DNA from: an uncultured Clostridia bacterium
GTDB taxonomy: Bacteria; Bacillota; Clostridia; TANB77; CAG-508
Direction of reading: 5' to 3'
Assembly: GCA_947629805.1 (NCBI GenBank)
Contig: CANRFE010000053.1
Location: 1 to 8,828 of the forward strand
DNA length: 8,828 nt
Shown here: positions 1 through 6,416 of the stretch, one piece after another
Numbering within the stretch: position 1 is the first letter of the stretch
How the letters are laid out: each line of letters starts with the position of its first letter
Program-made: the position numbers and the translations under genes
Notes under the pieces: generated by a model
The model's input: only the letters and a program-made list of their open reading frames with translations
The model's database searches: none
Told to the model about the DNA's origin: nothing

Positions 1-1867
1 TGCTACACCACCTCCTTGGTGTCCTCCTTCTCCCGTTGGATTATATAATGTAATTAAAACCGCTACACTTGGATTAGAAATGGGAGCTACCCCAATAAAA
101 GAAGTTACGTATTTTCCTGTATTTACTCCATCTTCTGAAGTTCCTGTTTTTCCTCCTATACGGTATCCTTTCACTTGGGAATTTTTCCCTGTTCCTTCTG
201 CTACTACAGATTCCATCATACTTAAAACATTATTGGCTGTTTCTTCTGAAAGAACTCTATCCTTTTTTTGTATTTCCACCTCTGTTTTTTGTTTTGTCGT
301 ACTATCTATTACTGCTTTTACGATTCTTGGTTGAATATAAGTGCCTCCGTTGGCAATTGTAGATACCATGGTAATCATTTGTATTGGTGTCACTTCAAAT
401 CTTTGTCCAAAAGCAATCGTTCCGAAGTTCTACTGGTCCTACTTTTTCTTCTTTTAAGAAAATACTACTGGCTTCTCCTGGTAAATCAATTCCCGTTTTC
501 CTTAAAAAACCAAATTGCTCTAAATACTGATAATATTTTTTTACTCCTAATTTTTGTCCTAACCCAATAAAAACAGGATTACAAGAATTCATAAGTGCCT
601 GTCTTAGTGACTCTGCTCCATGGGGACGATAATAACGCCAACATTTCATGCGAACACCTGCCACCTCAATAGAACCTGTGCAGGTAAATTCTCCTTCTTT
701 GTCTACTTGTGCAATATTTTCTTGTAAAGAAGCAGAGGCTGTTACTAACTTAAAAGTAGAGCCTGGTTCATAGGTATCTGAAATGGCTTTATTTCTCCAC
801 ATTGCTTGTAAACTTTTTGTTTTTTCTGCTTGTGATAAGGTATCCCAACTATTTTTTAGTTCCTCTGTATTAGGGGTATAGGGTTCATTTAAATTATAGT
901 TTGGAAAGCCTGCTAATGCTAAAATATCTCCGTTTTGTGGATTCATAATCAGAATGTTTCCACCATCTGTACATACATTGTCTATACACGCTTCTTGTAA
1001 ATATTTTTCTGCAATTCCTTGTATAGTACTATCAATAGTTAAAATTAAATCATTTCCATCTACTGCCTCTACATATTCTTCCATTGCCTCTTGGATATCT
1101 CCCCCTGTAGCATCTCTTAATTTTGTAATTTTTCCTTGCTCTCCTTTTAACGTTTTCTCATATAGAGCTTCTATTCCCTCTAGCCCTTGATTGTCACTTC
1201 CACAAAAACCAATTACTTGCGAGGCTAAAGAATTTAAAGGATAATAACGCTTTGTATCTTCATCTATGGTAATTCCCGAAGTAATATTGTTATTTTGCAT
1301 CCATATACGGAGTTCGTCGGTCTTTTCCTTCTCTACTTTTTTTATAATCGTTTCAATGGAACTTCTTTTACTTACCTTTTTTAAAACGGTTTCATAGTCC
1401 AAGGAAAAAATATTAGCTAATGCTGTTGCTATTTTTTCTCTTTCTTCTTTTTTTATGTTTGTTGGAATTACACTCACTGTTTCTACAGTAGAGCTAACTG
1501 CTAAAATAGTTTTTCCTGTTCTGTCGTAAATAGTTCCTCTTTTCGGATTAATACTTCTATCCAAGGTTTGTTGCACATAAGCCATGGATTGTAATTGACT
1601 TCCCTGTACAAATTGAATAAAACCTATTCTTCCTGTTAAAGCAAAAAGAATAGATAATGCAATTGCCATTTCCCATTTCATCCTTTTCTTTTTCGATAAT
1701 GTTCCTATTGGCTCTGCGTTCTTTCTTTCTTTTTTCCCCAATTTTTTTAAGTTCATCGGTTTTTTCTTTTTTAATTTTCTAATTTCCTTTTGGCTGTCTT
1801 GCTTTTTTAATTTTTTTTCTATTTTTCTTTTTATTCTTTGCTTTTCTGTTTTCTTTTTTCTACTCAC
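1..1867 (-). pseudogene. spoVD: SpoVD-like class B penicillin-binding protein, frameshifted near 424 and cut by the window edge
   Basis: A class B PBP is a membrane-anchored D,D-transpeptidase that cross-links peptidoglycan outside the cell. The GTG start at 1867 follows GTGAGGG; the ATG four bases upstream hits a stop at once. The protein has a very basic cytoplasmic tail (residues 1-65), a membrane segment (about 66-86), a dimerisation domain with RGTIYDR (110-116), then EPGSTFK with catalytic Ser370/Lys373, and SCN (428-430). Frame 1 derails after Leu481 and stops at Ile490. Shifting frame by one base at 422-424 restores GTIAFGQRFEVTP and stays open for 141 codons to the window edge, including KTGTSE (KTGT at 150-139). 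All three active-site motifs are therefore present, but in two frames. Any PASTA domains would lie outside the window. It may be a recent pseudogene, an assembly error or, least likely, recoding. The neighbour ftsL is 92 bases upstream, across a terminator. Confidence 0.9.
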
Positions 1868-1881
1868 TTCATTTCCCTCAC

Positions 1882-1908
1882 ATTCTTAAGTTTTCTTAAT
1901 TTAAGAAT
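1882..1908 (-). repeat. Inverted repeat just upstream of the SpoVD-like start
   Basis: Arms ATTCTTAA and TTAAGAAT (8 bp, minus strand 1908-1901 and 1889-1882) enclose an 11-base loop. The loop contains a second copy of TTAAGAA, so the left arm can pair with either copy. The distal arm directly abuts the GTGAGGG ribosome binding site, so pairing could affect translation, or the repeat could be a protein-binding operator. Function is inferred only. Confidence 0.5.
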
Positions 1909-1910
1909 AT

Positions 1911-1961
1911 GAAAAAAAAACGGTTCTCATGACATTCTTTTTGTCCTAAAAACCGTTTTTT
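1911..1961 (-). terminator. Long intrinsic terminator after the ftsL-like gene
   Basis: In the minus-strand RNA the arm AAAAAACGGUUUUUA pairs with UGAGAACCGUUUUUU, with two G-U pairs. After one G/A mismatch, GACA pairs with UGUC around a 7-base loop. The stem is about 19 bp and is followed by a run of U residues. It overlaps the ftsL-like stop codon. It should end most mraZ-rsmH-ftsL transcripts before the SpoVD-like gene. The plus strand also has a T tract, so it may work both ways. Confidence 0.85.
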
Positions 1962-2481
1962 ATTTTACGAATTTTGTAAAGGCTTGTAATAATTTTTGCC
2001 AGAAATTTGTTTGCTTTTCTATTAGAATTTCTTCGGTAGAAGATTCAATATAATCTTCTTTTGGTAAATTAATATATTTTTTCTGGCTATTATCTAATTT
2101 CTGCATTCCTAACATTTCTTTGGCAGATTGTTCTATTTTACTTAAATTCAAACTTTTTTCAATGTTAATCTTTAATTGCTCATTTTCTTTTTCAATAGCG
2201 CTTAAATTTTTCTTTAACTGTTCCTTTTTATTAAAATTTTCTGTAATCAGTGAGTTTTGATAGCTAATGGCAAATAAAATAGCGAATGCAAATGCAAGTG
2301 AAAGAACCAACTTTACTTTTGGTTTTAATGCTTTTTTTACTTTTTTTTGTTGTTTTGTTTTTGCTATTTTTCCAGTAGAAGACTTTTTTTTCTGATATGG
2401 TTGTTTTTTTGGTAAATATTCTGGTTGTAATTTCCTTGGGCTTGTTTCATATTGATAACCTTGATATCTTGGATATGCCAT
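1960..2481 (-). CDS. ftsL: FtsL-like septum protein (single-pass, coiled coil)
   Basis: FtsL-type proteins are small bitopic division proteins that work with DivIB/FtsQ and DivIC/FtsB to activate septal peptidoglycan synthesis. The 173-residue product has a Lys/Tyr-rich cytoplasmic tail (1-56), one hydrophobic segment (about 57-75), a charged coiled coil (about 82-115), then the pattern LSKIEQSAKEMLGMQ followed by KYINLP, typical of FtsL/DivIC ends. A C-terminal stretch (158-173) may be an amphipathic helix. The cytoplasmic tail is longer than in most family members. The ATG at 2481 follows GAGGTGAG at suitable spacing, 28 bases after rsmH, so the two are co-transcribed. Family membership rests on topology, the GMQ pattern and position between rsmH and a PBP; sequence in this family is poorly conserved. 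Confidence 0.85.
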   Translation of the reverse strand: MAYPRYQGYQYETSPRKLQPEYLPKKQPYQKKKSSTGKIAKTKQQKKVKKALKPKVKLVLSLAFAFAILFAISYQNSLITENFNKKEQLKKNLSAIEKENEQLKINIEKSLNLSKIEQSAKEMLGMQKLDNSQKKYINLPKEDYIESSTEEILIEKQTNFWQKLLQAFTKFVK

Positions 2482-2509
2482 AGGCTTTTACTCACCTCTT
2501 TTCCTTTGC

Positions 2510-3439
2510 TTATTTTTTTTCAAAAATTCTTAATTTTGCACTTTTGCTTCTTGTGTTTTCCTCCTGTTCTTGTTTAGAAGCAATAATTGGTTTTTTCGAA
2601 ATAATTTTTCCTTCTGCATGACACCCACAAATACAATAGGGTAAATCTTTTGGACACGTACATTGTCCTTGTGCTTCTTGAAAAGCTTGTTTTACTGCTC
2701 TATCCTCCAAAGAATGAAAAGTTATAACGCATAATCTTCCTCCTTGTTTTAAGCAGCTTATACATTGCTTTATTGTTTGTTTTAAAGGTTCGATTTCATT
2801 ATTTACTTCAATGCGTATTGCTTGAAAAGTTCTTTTAGCAGGGTGTCCTTCCTTTTGTTTGGAAAGTGGAATCGAGCTTTGAATAATCTCTACTAATTGT
2901 TTTGTTGTTTCAATCGGTTGTATTTTTCTTTGCTTTACGATATTTTTTGCAATTGCTTTAGCAAACCTTTCCTCTCCATATTTTTCTATAATAGTAGCTA
3001 ATTTCTCTTCTCCATATTCGTTGACTACTATTTTAGCTGTTAGCTTTTGTGTTTGATCCATACGCATATCAAGCAAACCCTCTTGTGTATAGCTAAATCC
3101 CCTTTTTCTTTCATCTAATTGGTAAGAAGAAACCCCCAAATCTAATAAAATGCCATCTACTTTTTCTATTTTTAATTCTTGTAATAACTCTTTTATATTG
3201 TCATGATTTCCATGAAGATAAATTACATTAGAATATTCTTTTAATTTTTCTTTTGCTGCCCTTAAGGCTTCTTCATCACGGTCAATTCCTATAAGTAGTC
3301 CTTTGTTTGTTAAATTTTTAACAATTTGACTACTATGCCCTGCCCCTCCTAATGTTCCATCTACATAAATACCATTTTTTTTAATTTGCAGTCCTTCTAT
3401 GCATTCTTGTAGTAACACTGGTTTATGATTAAATTCCAC
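2510..3439 (-). CDS. rsmH: 16S rRNA (cytosine1402-N4)-methyltransferase RsmH
   Basis: RsmH (formerly MraW) uses S-adenosylmethionine to methylate N4 of C1402 in 16S rRNA at the ribosomal P site. The 309-residue length is typical. Visible motifs in order are HKPVLL (5-10), the SAM-binding YVDGTLGGAGHS (25-36), LLDLGVSSYQLD (98-109), RGFSY (113-117), LDMRMD (123-128), HPAKRTFQAIRIEVNNE (199-215) and VITFHSLEDRAVK (238-250). A cysteine-rich CxC...CxCGC segment (260-273) is common in Gram-positive members. The start is GTG at 3439, with AGAGG nine bases upstream; the ATG in the next frame stops after four codons. It lies between mraZ and ftsL as in most dcw clusters, but the 270-base gap to mraZ is unusually long. 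Confidence 0.98.
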   Translation of the reverse strand: MEFNHKPVLLQECIEGLQIKKNGIYVDGTLGGAGHSSQIVKNLTNKGLLIGIDRDEEALRAAKEKLKEYSNVIYLHGNHDNIKELLQELKIEKVDGILLDLGVSSYQLDERKRGFSYTQEGLLDMRMDQTQKLTAKIVVNEYGEEKLATIIEKYGEERFAKAIAKNIVKQRKIQPIETTKQLVEIIQSSIPLSKQKEGHPAKRTFQAIRIEVNNEIEPLKQTIKQCISCLKQGGRLCVITFHSLEDRAVKQAFQEAQGQCTCPKDLPYCICGCHAEGKIISKKPIIASKQEQEENTRSKSAKLRIFEKK

Positions 3440-3473
3440 GCATTCTAACCTCTAATTTCTTCTTTTCTTCTTT

Positions 3474-3539
3474 GTAGCGCAAGCAGTTGGTATTTTAAAA
3501 ATACCAACTGTCGTTGCACTCTCTTCTTTTGTTTGCTAC
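3474..3539 (-). other. Large RNA hairpin in the mraZ-rsmH leader
   Basis: CAGTTGGTATTTT (3484-3496) and its exact reverse complement (3498-3510) form a 13-bp perfect arm pair with one central base. Beyond a small internal loop, GCGCAA (3477-3482) pairs with TTGCAC (3514-3519), with one G-U pair on the minus strand. GTAGC (3474-3478) can alternatively pair with GCTAC (3535-3539). On the minus strand no U tract follows, so this is not a standard terminator. It ends about 20 bases before the rsmH ribosome binding site, so RNA processing, mRNA stability or translation control are possible roles. The structure is seen; the role is inferred. Confidence 0.7.
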
Positions 3540-3706
3540 GGTTTCCTTTCCCCTTTGTAAATTTTCTATTTTTCTTTTGCAATTGAAAACTTTTGTATTT
3601 TTTTAGCTTTTCTTTTGTTTAAAACTTTGTTTTTTATCTTTTGTACCTTTTCTTTTTTTCTTTTGTGTTTTTTCTTTTTTCTTTGGTTTTTTATATAAAC
3701 TTTTGC
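3526..3706 (-). repeat. Degenerate ACAAAAG repeats in the A-rich mraZ-rsmH spacer
   Basis: The spacer between mraZ and rsmH has no plausible gene. On the minus strand it is nearly all purine and A-rich. It repeats ACAAAAG or close variants, seen on the plus strand as CTTTTGT, CTTTTGC, CTTTGT or CTTTGG at 3526, 3553, 3574, 3590, 3612, 3625, 3638, 3660, 3681 and 3700. Many intervals are 19-22 bases, about two helical turns. This may be low-complexity drift, curved DNA or an unstructured leader. Confidence 0.45.
3554..3582 (-). promoter_or_regulatory. Weak candidate promoter for rsmH
   Basis: On the minus strand TTGCAA (3582-3577) lies 17 bases before TACAAA (3559-3554). Both boxes match the vegetative consensus only partly, and the A-rich context makes chance matches likely. 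If used, transcription would start upstream of the large hairpin and give rsmH-ftsL expression independent of mraZ. Confidence 0.25.
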
Positions 3707-3709
3707 AAG

Positions 3710-4141
3710 TTATATACCTAGCATTGTCATATTTTCTGCAATTTCATCTGCTGAAATATTTTTATCGCTATTATAATTTTTCCATTTTTCACGATTCCAA
3801 ATTTCTAGTCTCGTTCCTACTCCTATAATAACAACGTCTTTTTCCATATTCGCATATTCTCTTAAATTACTAGAAATTAAAAATCTTCCTTGTTTATCAA
3901 TTTCACATTCCATAGCACCAGATAAGAAAAACCTTACAAAATCCCTAGCATTTTTATTGGTAAGTGGTAATGTTTTTAATTTTTCTTCAAAGTTTGCCCA
4001 TTCTTTTTGAGAAAACCCAAATAAACAGCCATCTAATCCTTTGGTTATGATGAACTTTTCTTGCATATCTTCTCTTAATTTTGCTGGCATAATTAGCCTG
4101 CCTTTTGCATCTAGAGAATGTTCATATTCACCGATTAGCAC
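3710..4141 (-). CDS. mraZ: Transcriptional regulator MraZ
   Basis: MraZ is a ring-forming DNA-binding protein with two AbrB/SpoVT-like swapped-hairpin domains. It regulates the dcw cluster, usually including its own promoter. The 143-residue length is standard. The two characteristic Asp-x-x-Gly-Arg motifs are both present: DAKGR (11-15, in SLDAKGRLIMPAKLRE) and DKQGR (82-86, followed by FLISSNLREYA). The first residues IGEYEHSLD are typical. The GTG start at 4141 follows a near-perfect AGGAGGTGA (4156-4148) at a six-base spacing. It is the first gene of the division cluster, next to a terminator and directly downstream of three AAGTGG boxes that are its likely own operator. No truncation or missing motif. 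Confidence 0.98.
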   Translation of the reverse strand: MLIGEYEHSLDAKGRLIMPAKLREDMQEKFIITKGLDGCLFGFSQKEWANFEEKLKTLPLTNKNARDFVRFFLSGAMECEIDKQGRFLISSNLREYANMEKDVVIIGVGTRLEIWNREKWKNYNSDKNISADEIAENMTMLGI

Positions 4142-4157
4142 TTTGGTTCACCTCCTG

Positions 4158-4194
4158 CCTATTTGTTCCACTTTGTTCCACTTCACTCCACTTT
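4158..4194 (-). promoter_or_regulatory. MraZ operator: three AAGTGG boxes at 10-bp spacing
   Basis: Minus-strand GTGG occurs at 4191, 4181 and 4171. Two of the three boxes read AAAGTGG and one GAAGTGG; the last two continue as GAACA. A fourth, decayed unit (AAATAGG) lies in register at 4161. Known MraZ sites are direct repeats with the same 10-bp period: TGGGN boxes with 5-base spacers in E. coli, and AAAGTG-type boxes in Mollicutes. The match in sequence, period and position upstream of mraZ makes autoregulation likely. Confidence 0.85.
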
Positions 4195-4200
4195 TATTAA

Positions 4201-4229
4201 ATTTTAATATAAGAACAAAAAAAAAGCAA
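4201..4229 (-). promoter_or_regulatory. Probable mraZ promoter
   Basis: Minus-strand TTGCTT (4229-4224) lies 17 bases from TAAAAT (4206-4201). The -35 box overlaps the descending arm of the sortase terminator and is a weak match. Transcription would begin near 4194, right at the first MraZ box, which fits repression by a bound MraZ ring. The AT-rich context lowers confidence. Confidence 0.45.
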
Positions 4230-4266
4230 TACCTTTTTAAAAATTTTTTTAAGTATTGCTTTTTTT
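4217..4266 (-). terminator. Intrinsic terminator after the sortase gene
   Basis: GCAATAC (4226-4232) pairs with GTATTGC (4253-4259). Flanking A and T runs extend the stem to about 14 bp, around an AT-only 20-base inner segment. In minus-strand RNA the hairpin is followed by nine U residues and starts two bases after the sortase stop codon. It insulates sortase/rsmA transcription from mraZ. Confidence 0.88.
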
Positions 4267-4268
4267 CT

Positions 4269-5003
4269 TTATTCTTTTACTTCTCTTGCCTTTACAATTA
4301 ATCTTTGTGTTCCATAATTGGTACAAGTAATTAAAGTTAATTCTCTTCTTCCATTTGTTAATTGGCTAGTACAAGCTGTATTTTCTGGTTGTACTACATA
4401 TTTGTCATAGACTACATATTTTACTACTTGCTTATCTACTGCTCCTTCTAACTCAATAATATCATCATTTACAATTTCTGATAAACGCCCAAACATAGAT
4501 TTATTTTTATAATTATGCCCTACTACACAATAATTTCCAATTTCGTTTGGCTTTGGTCCCCAGTATTTATTAATAGATATTTTTAATAATTCTGGAGATG
4601 TTTCTGTAATAACAGGGTAAGTAATGTCTAAACGAGGAATTCGAATAGTAGACTCTATGGTATATTTGGTACCATCTTTCGTCGTATATTCTAAATTAGA
4701 AGCTTGTTCATCAAAAATTTCATAAGTTGTTGGTTCTTCGTTGTCGTTTAATGCTACTACAATAATATCGTCCACTTCTTTTACTGTTGTATCTACTATA
4801 TTTGCTTGTTGCTTACTTAACCCTAGTAAAATTTCTTGCGAAACTTCTTCACTTTTATCTCTGTCGTATTCCGCATATATGTAATAAGAAAATAAAGTAC
4901 ATATTAAAAAGACACATAAAAAGAATTGTATTTTATACAATTTTCTTTTTCTGCGTAATTCTGGTGTTACATAAATTTTTTCTGTCACCAAAATTTGGTT
5001 CAT
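4269..5003 (-). CDS. Sortase family transpeptidase, probably class D-like
   Basis: Sortases cleave sorting signals of secreted proteins and attach them to peptidoglycan or link pilin subunits, on the outer face of the membrane. The 244-residue protein has a basic N-terminus, one membrane anchor (about 25-45), a low-complexity acidic linker (to about 110), and a sortase domain beginning near TIRIPRLDITYPV. Catalytic residues are visible: His163 in VVGHNYKNKSMFG, Cys227 in TLITCTNYG and Arg234 in TQRLIVKAR. The TLxTC pattern and N-terminal anchor suggest class D, but class cannot be fixed by eye. The ATG at 5003 follows AAAGGAG. It has its own extended -10 promoter and terminator, so it is monocistronic. 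No LPxTG-type substrate is encoded in the window. Confidence 0.93.
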   Translation of the reverse strand: MNQILVTEKIYVTPELRRKRKLYKIQFFLCVFLICTLFSYYIYAEYDRDKSEEVSQEILLGLSKQQANIVDTTVKEVDDIIVVALNDNEEPTTYEIFDEQASNLEYTTKDGTKYTIESTIRIPRLDITYPVITETSPELLKISINKYWGPKPNEIGNYCVVGHNYKNKSMFGRLSEIVNDDIIELEGAVDKQVVKYVVYDKYVVQPENTACTSQLTNGRRELTLITCTNYGTQRLIVKAREVKE

Positions 5004-5038
5004 TCTTATACTCCTTTTTTCTTTTTTGCTCTATTTTT

Positions 5039-5066
5039 ATTATATCATATTTTTTTATTTATGCAA
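5039..5066 (-). promoter_or_regulatory. Sortase promoter with extended -10
   Basis: Minus-strand TATAAT (5044-5039) is a perfect -10 box preceded by TGA, giving an extended -10 (TGATATAAT). TTGCAT (5066-5061) lies 16 bases upstream as a partial -35 box. It sits in the rsmA-sortase gap, 35 bases before the start codon. Confidence 0.75.
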
Positions 5067-5067
5067 G

Positions 5068-5093
5068 AAATAACTTTGAAAAATTAGTTATTT
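5068..5093 (-). other. Weak hairpin overlapping the rsmA stop
   Basis: AAATAAC (5068-5074) and GTTATTT (5087-5093) form a 7-bp AT-rich stem with a 12-base loop that includes the rsmA stop codon. A-rich sequence rather than a U tract follows, so termination is probably inefficient and some rsmA transcripts may continue into the sortase gene. Confidence 0.35.
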
Positions 5094-5941
5094 TCCAAAA
5101 TTAATTGATTCGTAATTTGTGCGAATTGTTCTAACGTTAAATCTTCTCCACGTACATCTTCTTTTAGTTGCATCTCTTGTAGAATGCTTCTTAATTTTTC
5201 TTTTTCTACAAACCCACTATTTGATACCCCATTCAAAAAAGTTTTTCTTCTTTGCATAAAAGATATTTTTATTAATTGAAAAAGTTTTTCTTCGCTTTTT
5301 ACTGTTACTTTTGGTTCTTTTCTTAACTTTAATTGAATTACACTGGATTGTACCTCTGGCATAGGTATAAAGCTTTCTTTTGGTACCTTTTGTATTTCTG
5401 TTGCCTCTGCATAATAATTTATACGATAAGTAATAGCTCCCGCCAATTTGTCTCCTGGTTTGGCTATTAGTCTATCTGCAACTTCTTTTTGGACCATAAC
5501 GGTAATTGTTTCTATTGCTAATTTTTCCTCAAGTAATTTCATAATAATAGGAGTTGTAATATAATAAGGAAGATTTGCTACAATTTTTACTTCTTTTGCT
5601 TCTTTTTCTTGCTGTATGAATTGCTCTAAATTTACTTTTAAAATATCTTCTTGTAAAATAGTAAGATTAGGAGAAGAGCAAAAACGTTCTTTTAAAATAC
5701 CCACCATTTTTTTGTCTAGTTCTATAGCAATTACTTTTTTTGCCTTTTGCAATAATGCATTGGTTAATGTTCCTAAACCAGGTCCTATTTCAAGAACTAA
5801 ATCGTCTTGTGTAACGTGGGCACTTTCTACAATCTGATTTACAATTTGCGTATCTACTAAAAAATTTTGGCCTAAACTTTTATTTGCTACAATTCCATAT
5901 TTTTTTAATAAAAATATGGTTTCTTGATATGCATCTTCCAT
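5084..5941 (-). CDS. rsmA: 16S rRNA dimethyladenosine transferase RsmA (KsgA)
   Basis: RsmA dimethylates A1518 and A1519 in the 3' terminal helix 45 of 16S rRNA, a late quality check in small-subunit assembly. The 285-residue length is normal. Motifs are KSLGQNFLVD (21-30), the SAM-binding LEIGPGLGTLT (50-60), IAIELD (71-76), QEDIL (97-101) and the catalytic motif IV ANLPYY (122-127, continuing ITTPIIMKLL). Further on are the VMVQKEVADRL and SFMQRRKTFLN segments seen in the family. The ATG at 5941 follows GAGAGGAA at good spacing. It is transcribed from its own extended -10 promoter, divergently from the orphan ORF, and lies 80 bases upstream of the sortase gene. Confidence 0.98.
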   Translation of the reverse strand: MEDAYQETIFLLKKYGIVANKSLGQNFLVDTQIVNQIVESAHVTQDDLVLEIGPGLGTLTNALLQKAKKVIAIELDKKMVGILKERFCSSPNLTILQEDILKVNLEQFIQQEKEAKEVKIVANLPYYITTPIIMKLLEEKLAIETITVMVQKEVADRLIAKPGDKLAGAITYRINYYAEATEIQKVPKESFIPMPEVQSSVIQLKLRKEPKVTVKSEEKLFQLIKISFMQRRKTFLNGVSNSGFVEKEKLRSILQEMQLKEDVRGEDLTLEQFAQITNQLILENN

Positions 5942-5964
5942 TCTTGTTTCCTCTCTATTTTATT

Positions 5965-5993
5965 ATTGTAACATATTTTTCTTTGCTTGTCTA
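5965..5993 (-). promoter_or_regulatory. rsmA promoter
   Basis: Minus-strand TAGACA (5993-5988, five of six consensus bases) is 17 bases from TACAAT (5970-5965), which is preceded by TGT to give an extended -10. It lies 12 bases from the -35 box of the divergent promoter at 6006, so the two polymerase sites overlap or compete. Confidence 0.8.
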
Positions 5994-6005
5994 TGTATCT
6001 TTCTA

Positions 6006-6034
6006 TTGCAAAATGGAGAAAAATGTAGTATAAT
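6006..6034 (+). promoter_or_regulatory. Promoter of the orphan ORF
   Basis: TTGCAA (6006-6011) is separated by exactly 17 bases from a perfect TATAAT (6029-6034). The start codon lies about 50 bases beyond the likely transcription start. This supports the 106-residue ORF as a real, independently transcribed gene. Confidence 0.8.
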
Positions 6035-6092
6035 AAAAGAGTATTTCGTGTTGTTTCTAAATATATAACTATATAATAGAAGGAGAAAAAGA

Positions 6093-6413
6093 ATGGGAAA
6101 AAATGAAATTCTTTCCAGAATACGGAGAAAATTAGAGGAGCAAGATCTTCCTCAAACTTGCATAGAAGCCATTTTAACTGCTTTAGAAGAGCAGCAAGAC
6201 TTACAAGCTTCTACCATTGTTTTTCGTAAGAGAGACGCTCACGAATGTCTGTTAATTGCAAAAGAACAACATATTCTTGCGCATAGTGCATCTTTCCATT
6301 TTTCTAAAGAAGGATGTGGCTTTCAAACAACAGACCATAGCATTCCTTGGTTAGTTACCATGCAAAACAATGATATTTTGTATGTATATACTCCTAACCT
6401 TAGAATAGCTTAA
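6093..6413 (+). CDS. Small cytoplasmic protein of unknown function (106 aa)
   Basis: I do not recognise this protein. The ATG at 6093 follows AAGGAG seven bases upstream, and a clean promoter and strong terminator bracket it, so it is very likely expressed alone. The first 40 residues look helical and charged (EILSRIRRKLEEQ, then AILTALEEQQ). Residues 41-106 alternate like beta strands (TIVFRK, CLLIAK, WLVTMQ, ILYVYT). There is no signal peptide or membrane segment. It has five histidines (50, 60, 64, 69, 82) and three cysteines (23, 52, 75), several clustered between 50 and 75, which might bind metal, though there is no standard zinc-finger spacing. It lies between divergent rsmA and a SpoVD-like gene, which says little about its role. 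Confidence 0.8.
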   Translation: MGKNEILSRIRRKLEEQDLPQTCIEAILTALEEQQDLQASTIVFRKRDAHECLLIAKEQHILAHSASFHFSKEGCGFQTTDHSIPWLVTMQNNDILYVYTPNLRIA

Positions 6414-6416
6414 ACC

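Noticed and set aside
422..430. Programmed +1 frameshift (CUU then rare CGG) in the SpoVD-like gene
   Set aside because: It only loosely resembles known slippage sites; there is no stop codon in the A site and no nearby Shine-Dalgarno-like stimulator or evident structure. Mutation or sequence error is simpler, so I did not annotate it as recoding.
80..570. Two plus-strand open frames of about 84 and 100 codons
   Set aside because: They are antisense to the frameshifted PBP, whose continuation into frame two explains this stretch fully.
1867..1912. Sporulation sigma-E promoter before the left SpoVD-like gene (CATATT as a -35 box)
   Set aside because: No sequence resembling CATACAnT occurs at the required distance downstream.
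3477..3519. The mraZ-rsmH hairpin as an intrinsic terminator
   Set aside because: In the minus-strand transcript the stem is followed by purine-rich sequence, not a U tract.
3526..3706. CRISPR-like array in the mraZ-rsmH spacer
   Set aside because: Repeat units are only about seven bases, degenerate and unevenly spaced, with no unique spacers.
4041..4301. Plus-strand open frame across the mraZ start
   Set aside because: It runs antisense to mraZ, its operator and the terminator; no family resemblance.
4787..5104. Plus-strand hydrophobic open frame of 105 codons
   Set aside because: It is the complement of the sortase N-terminus and its promoter; Phe/Leu-rich content comes from complementing Lys/Glu codons.
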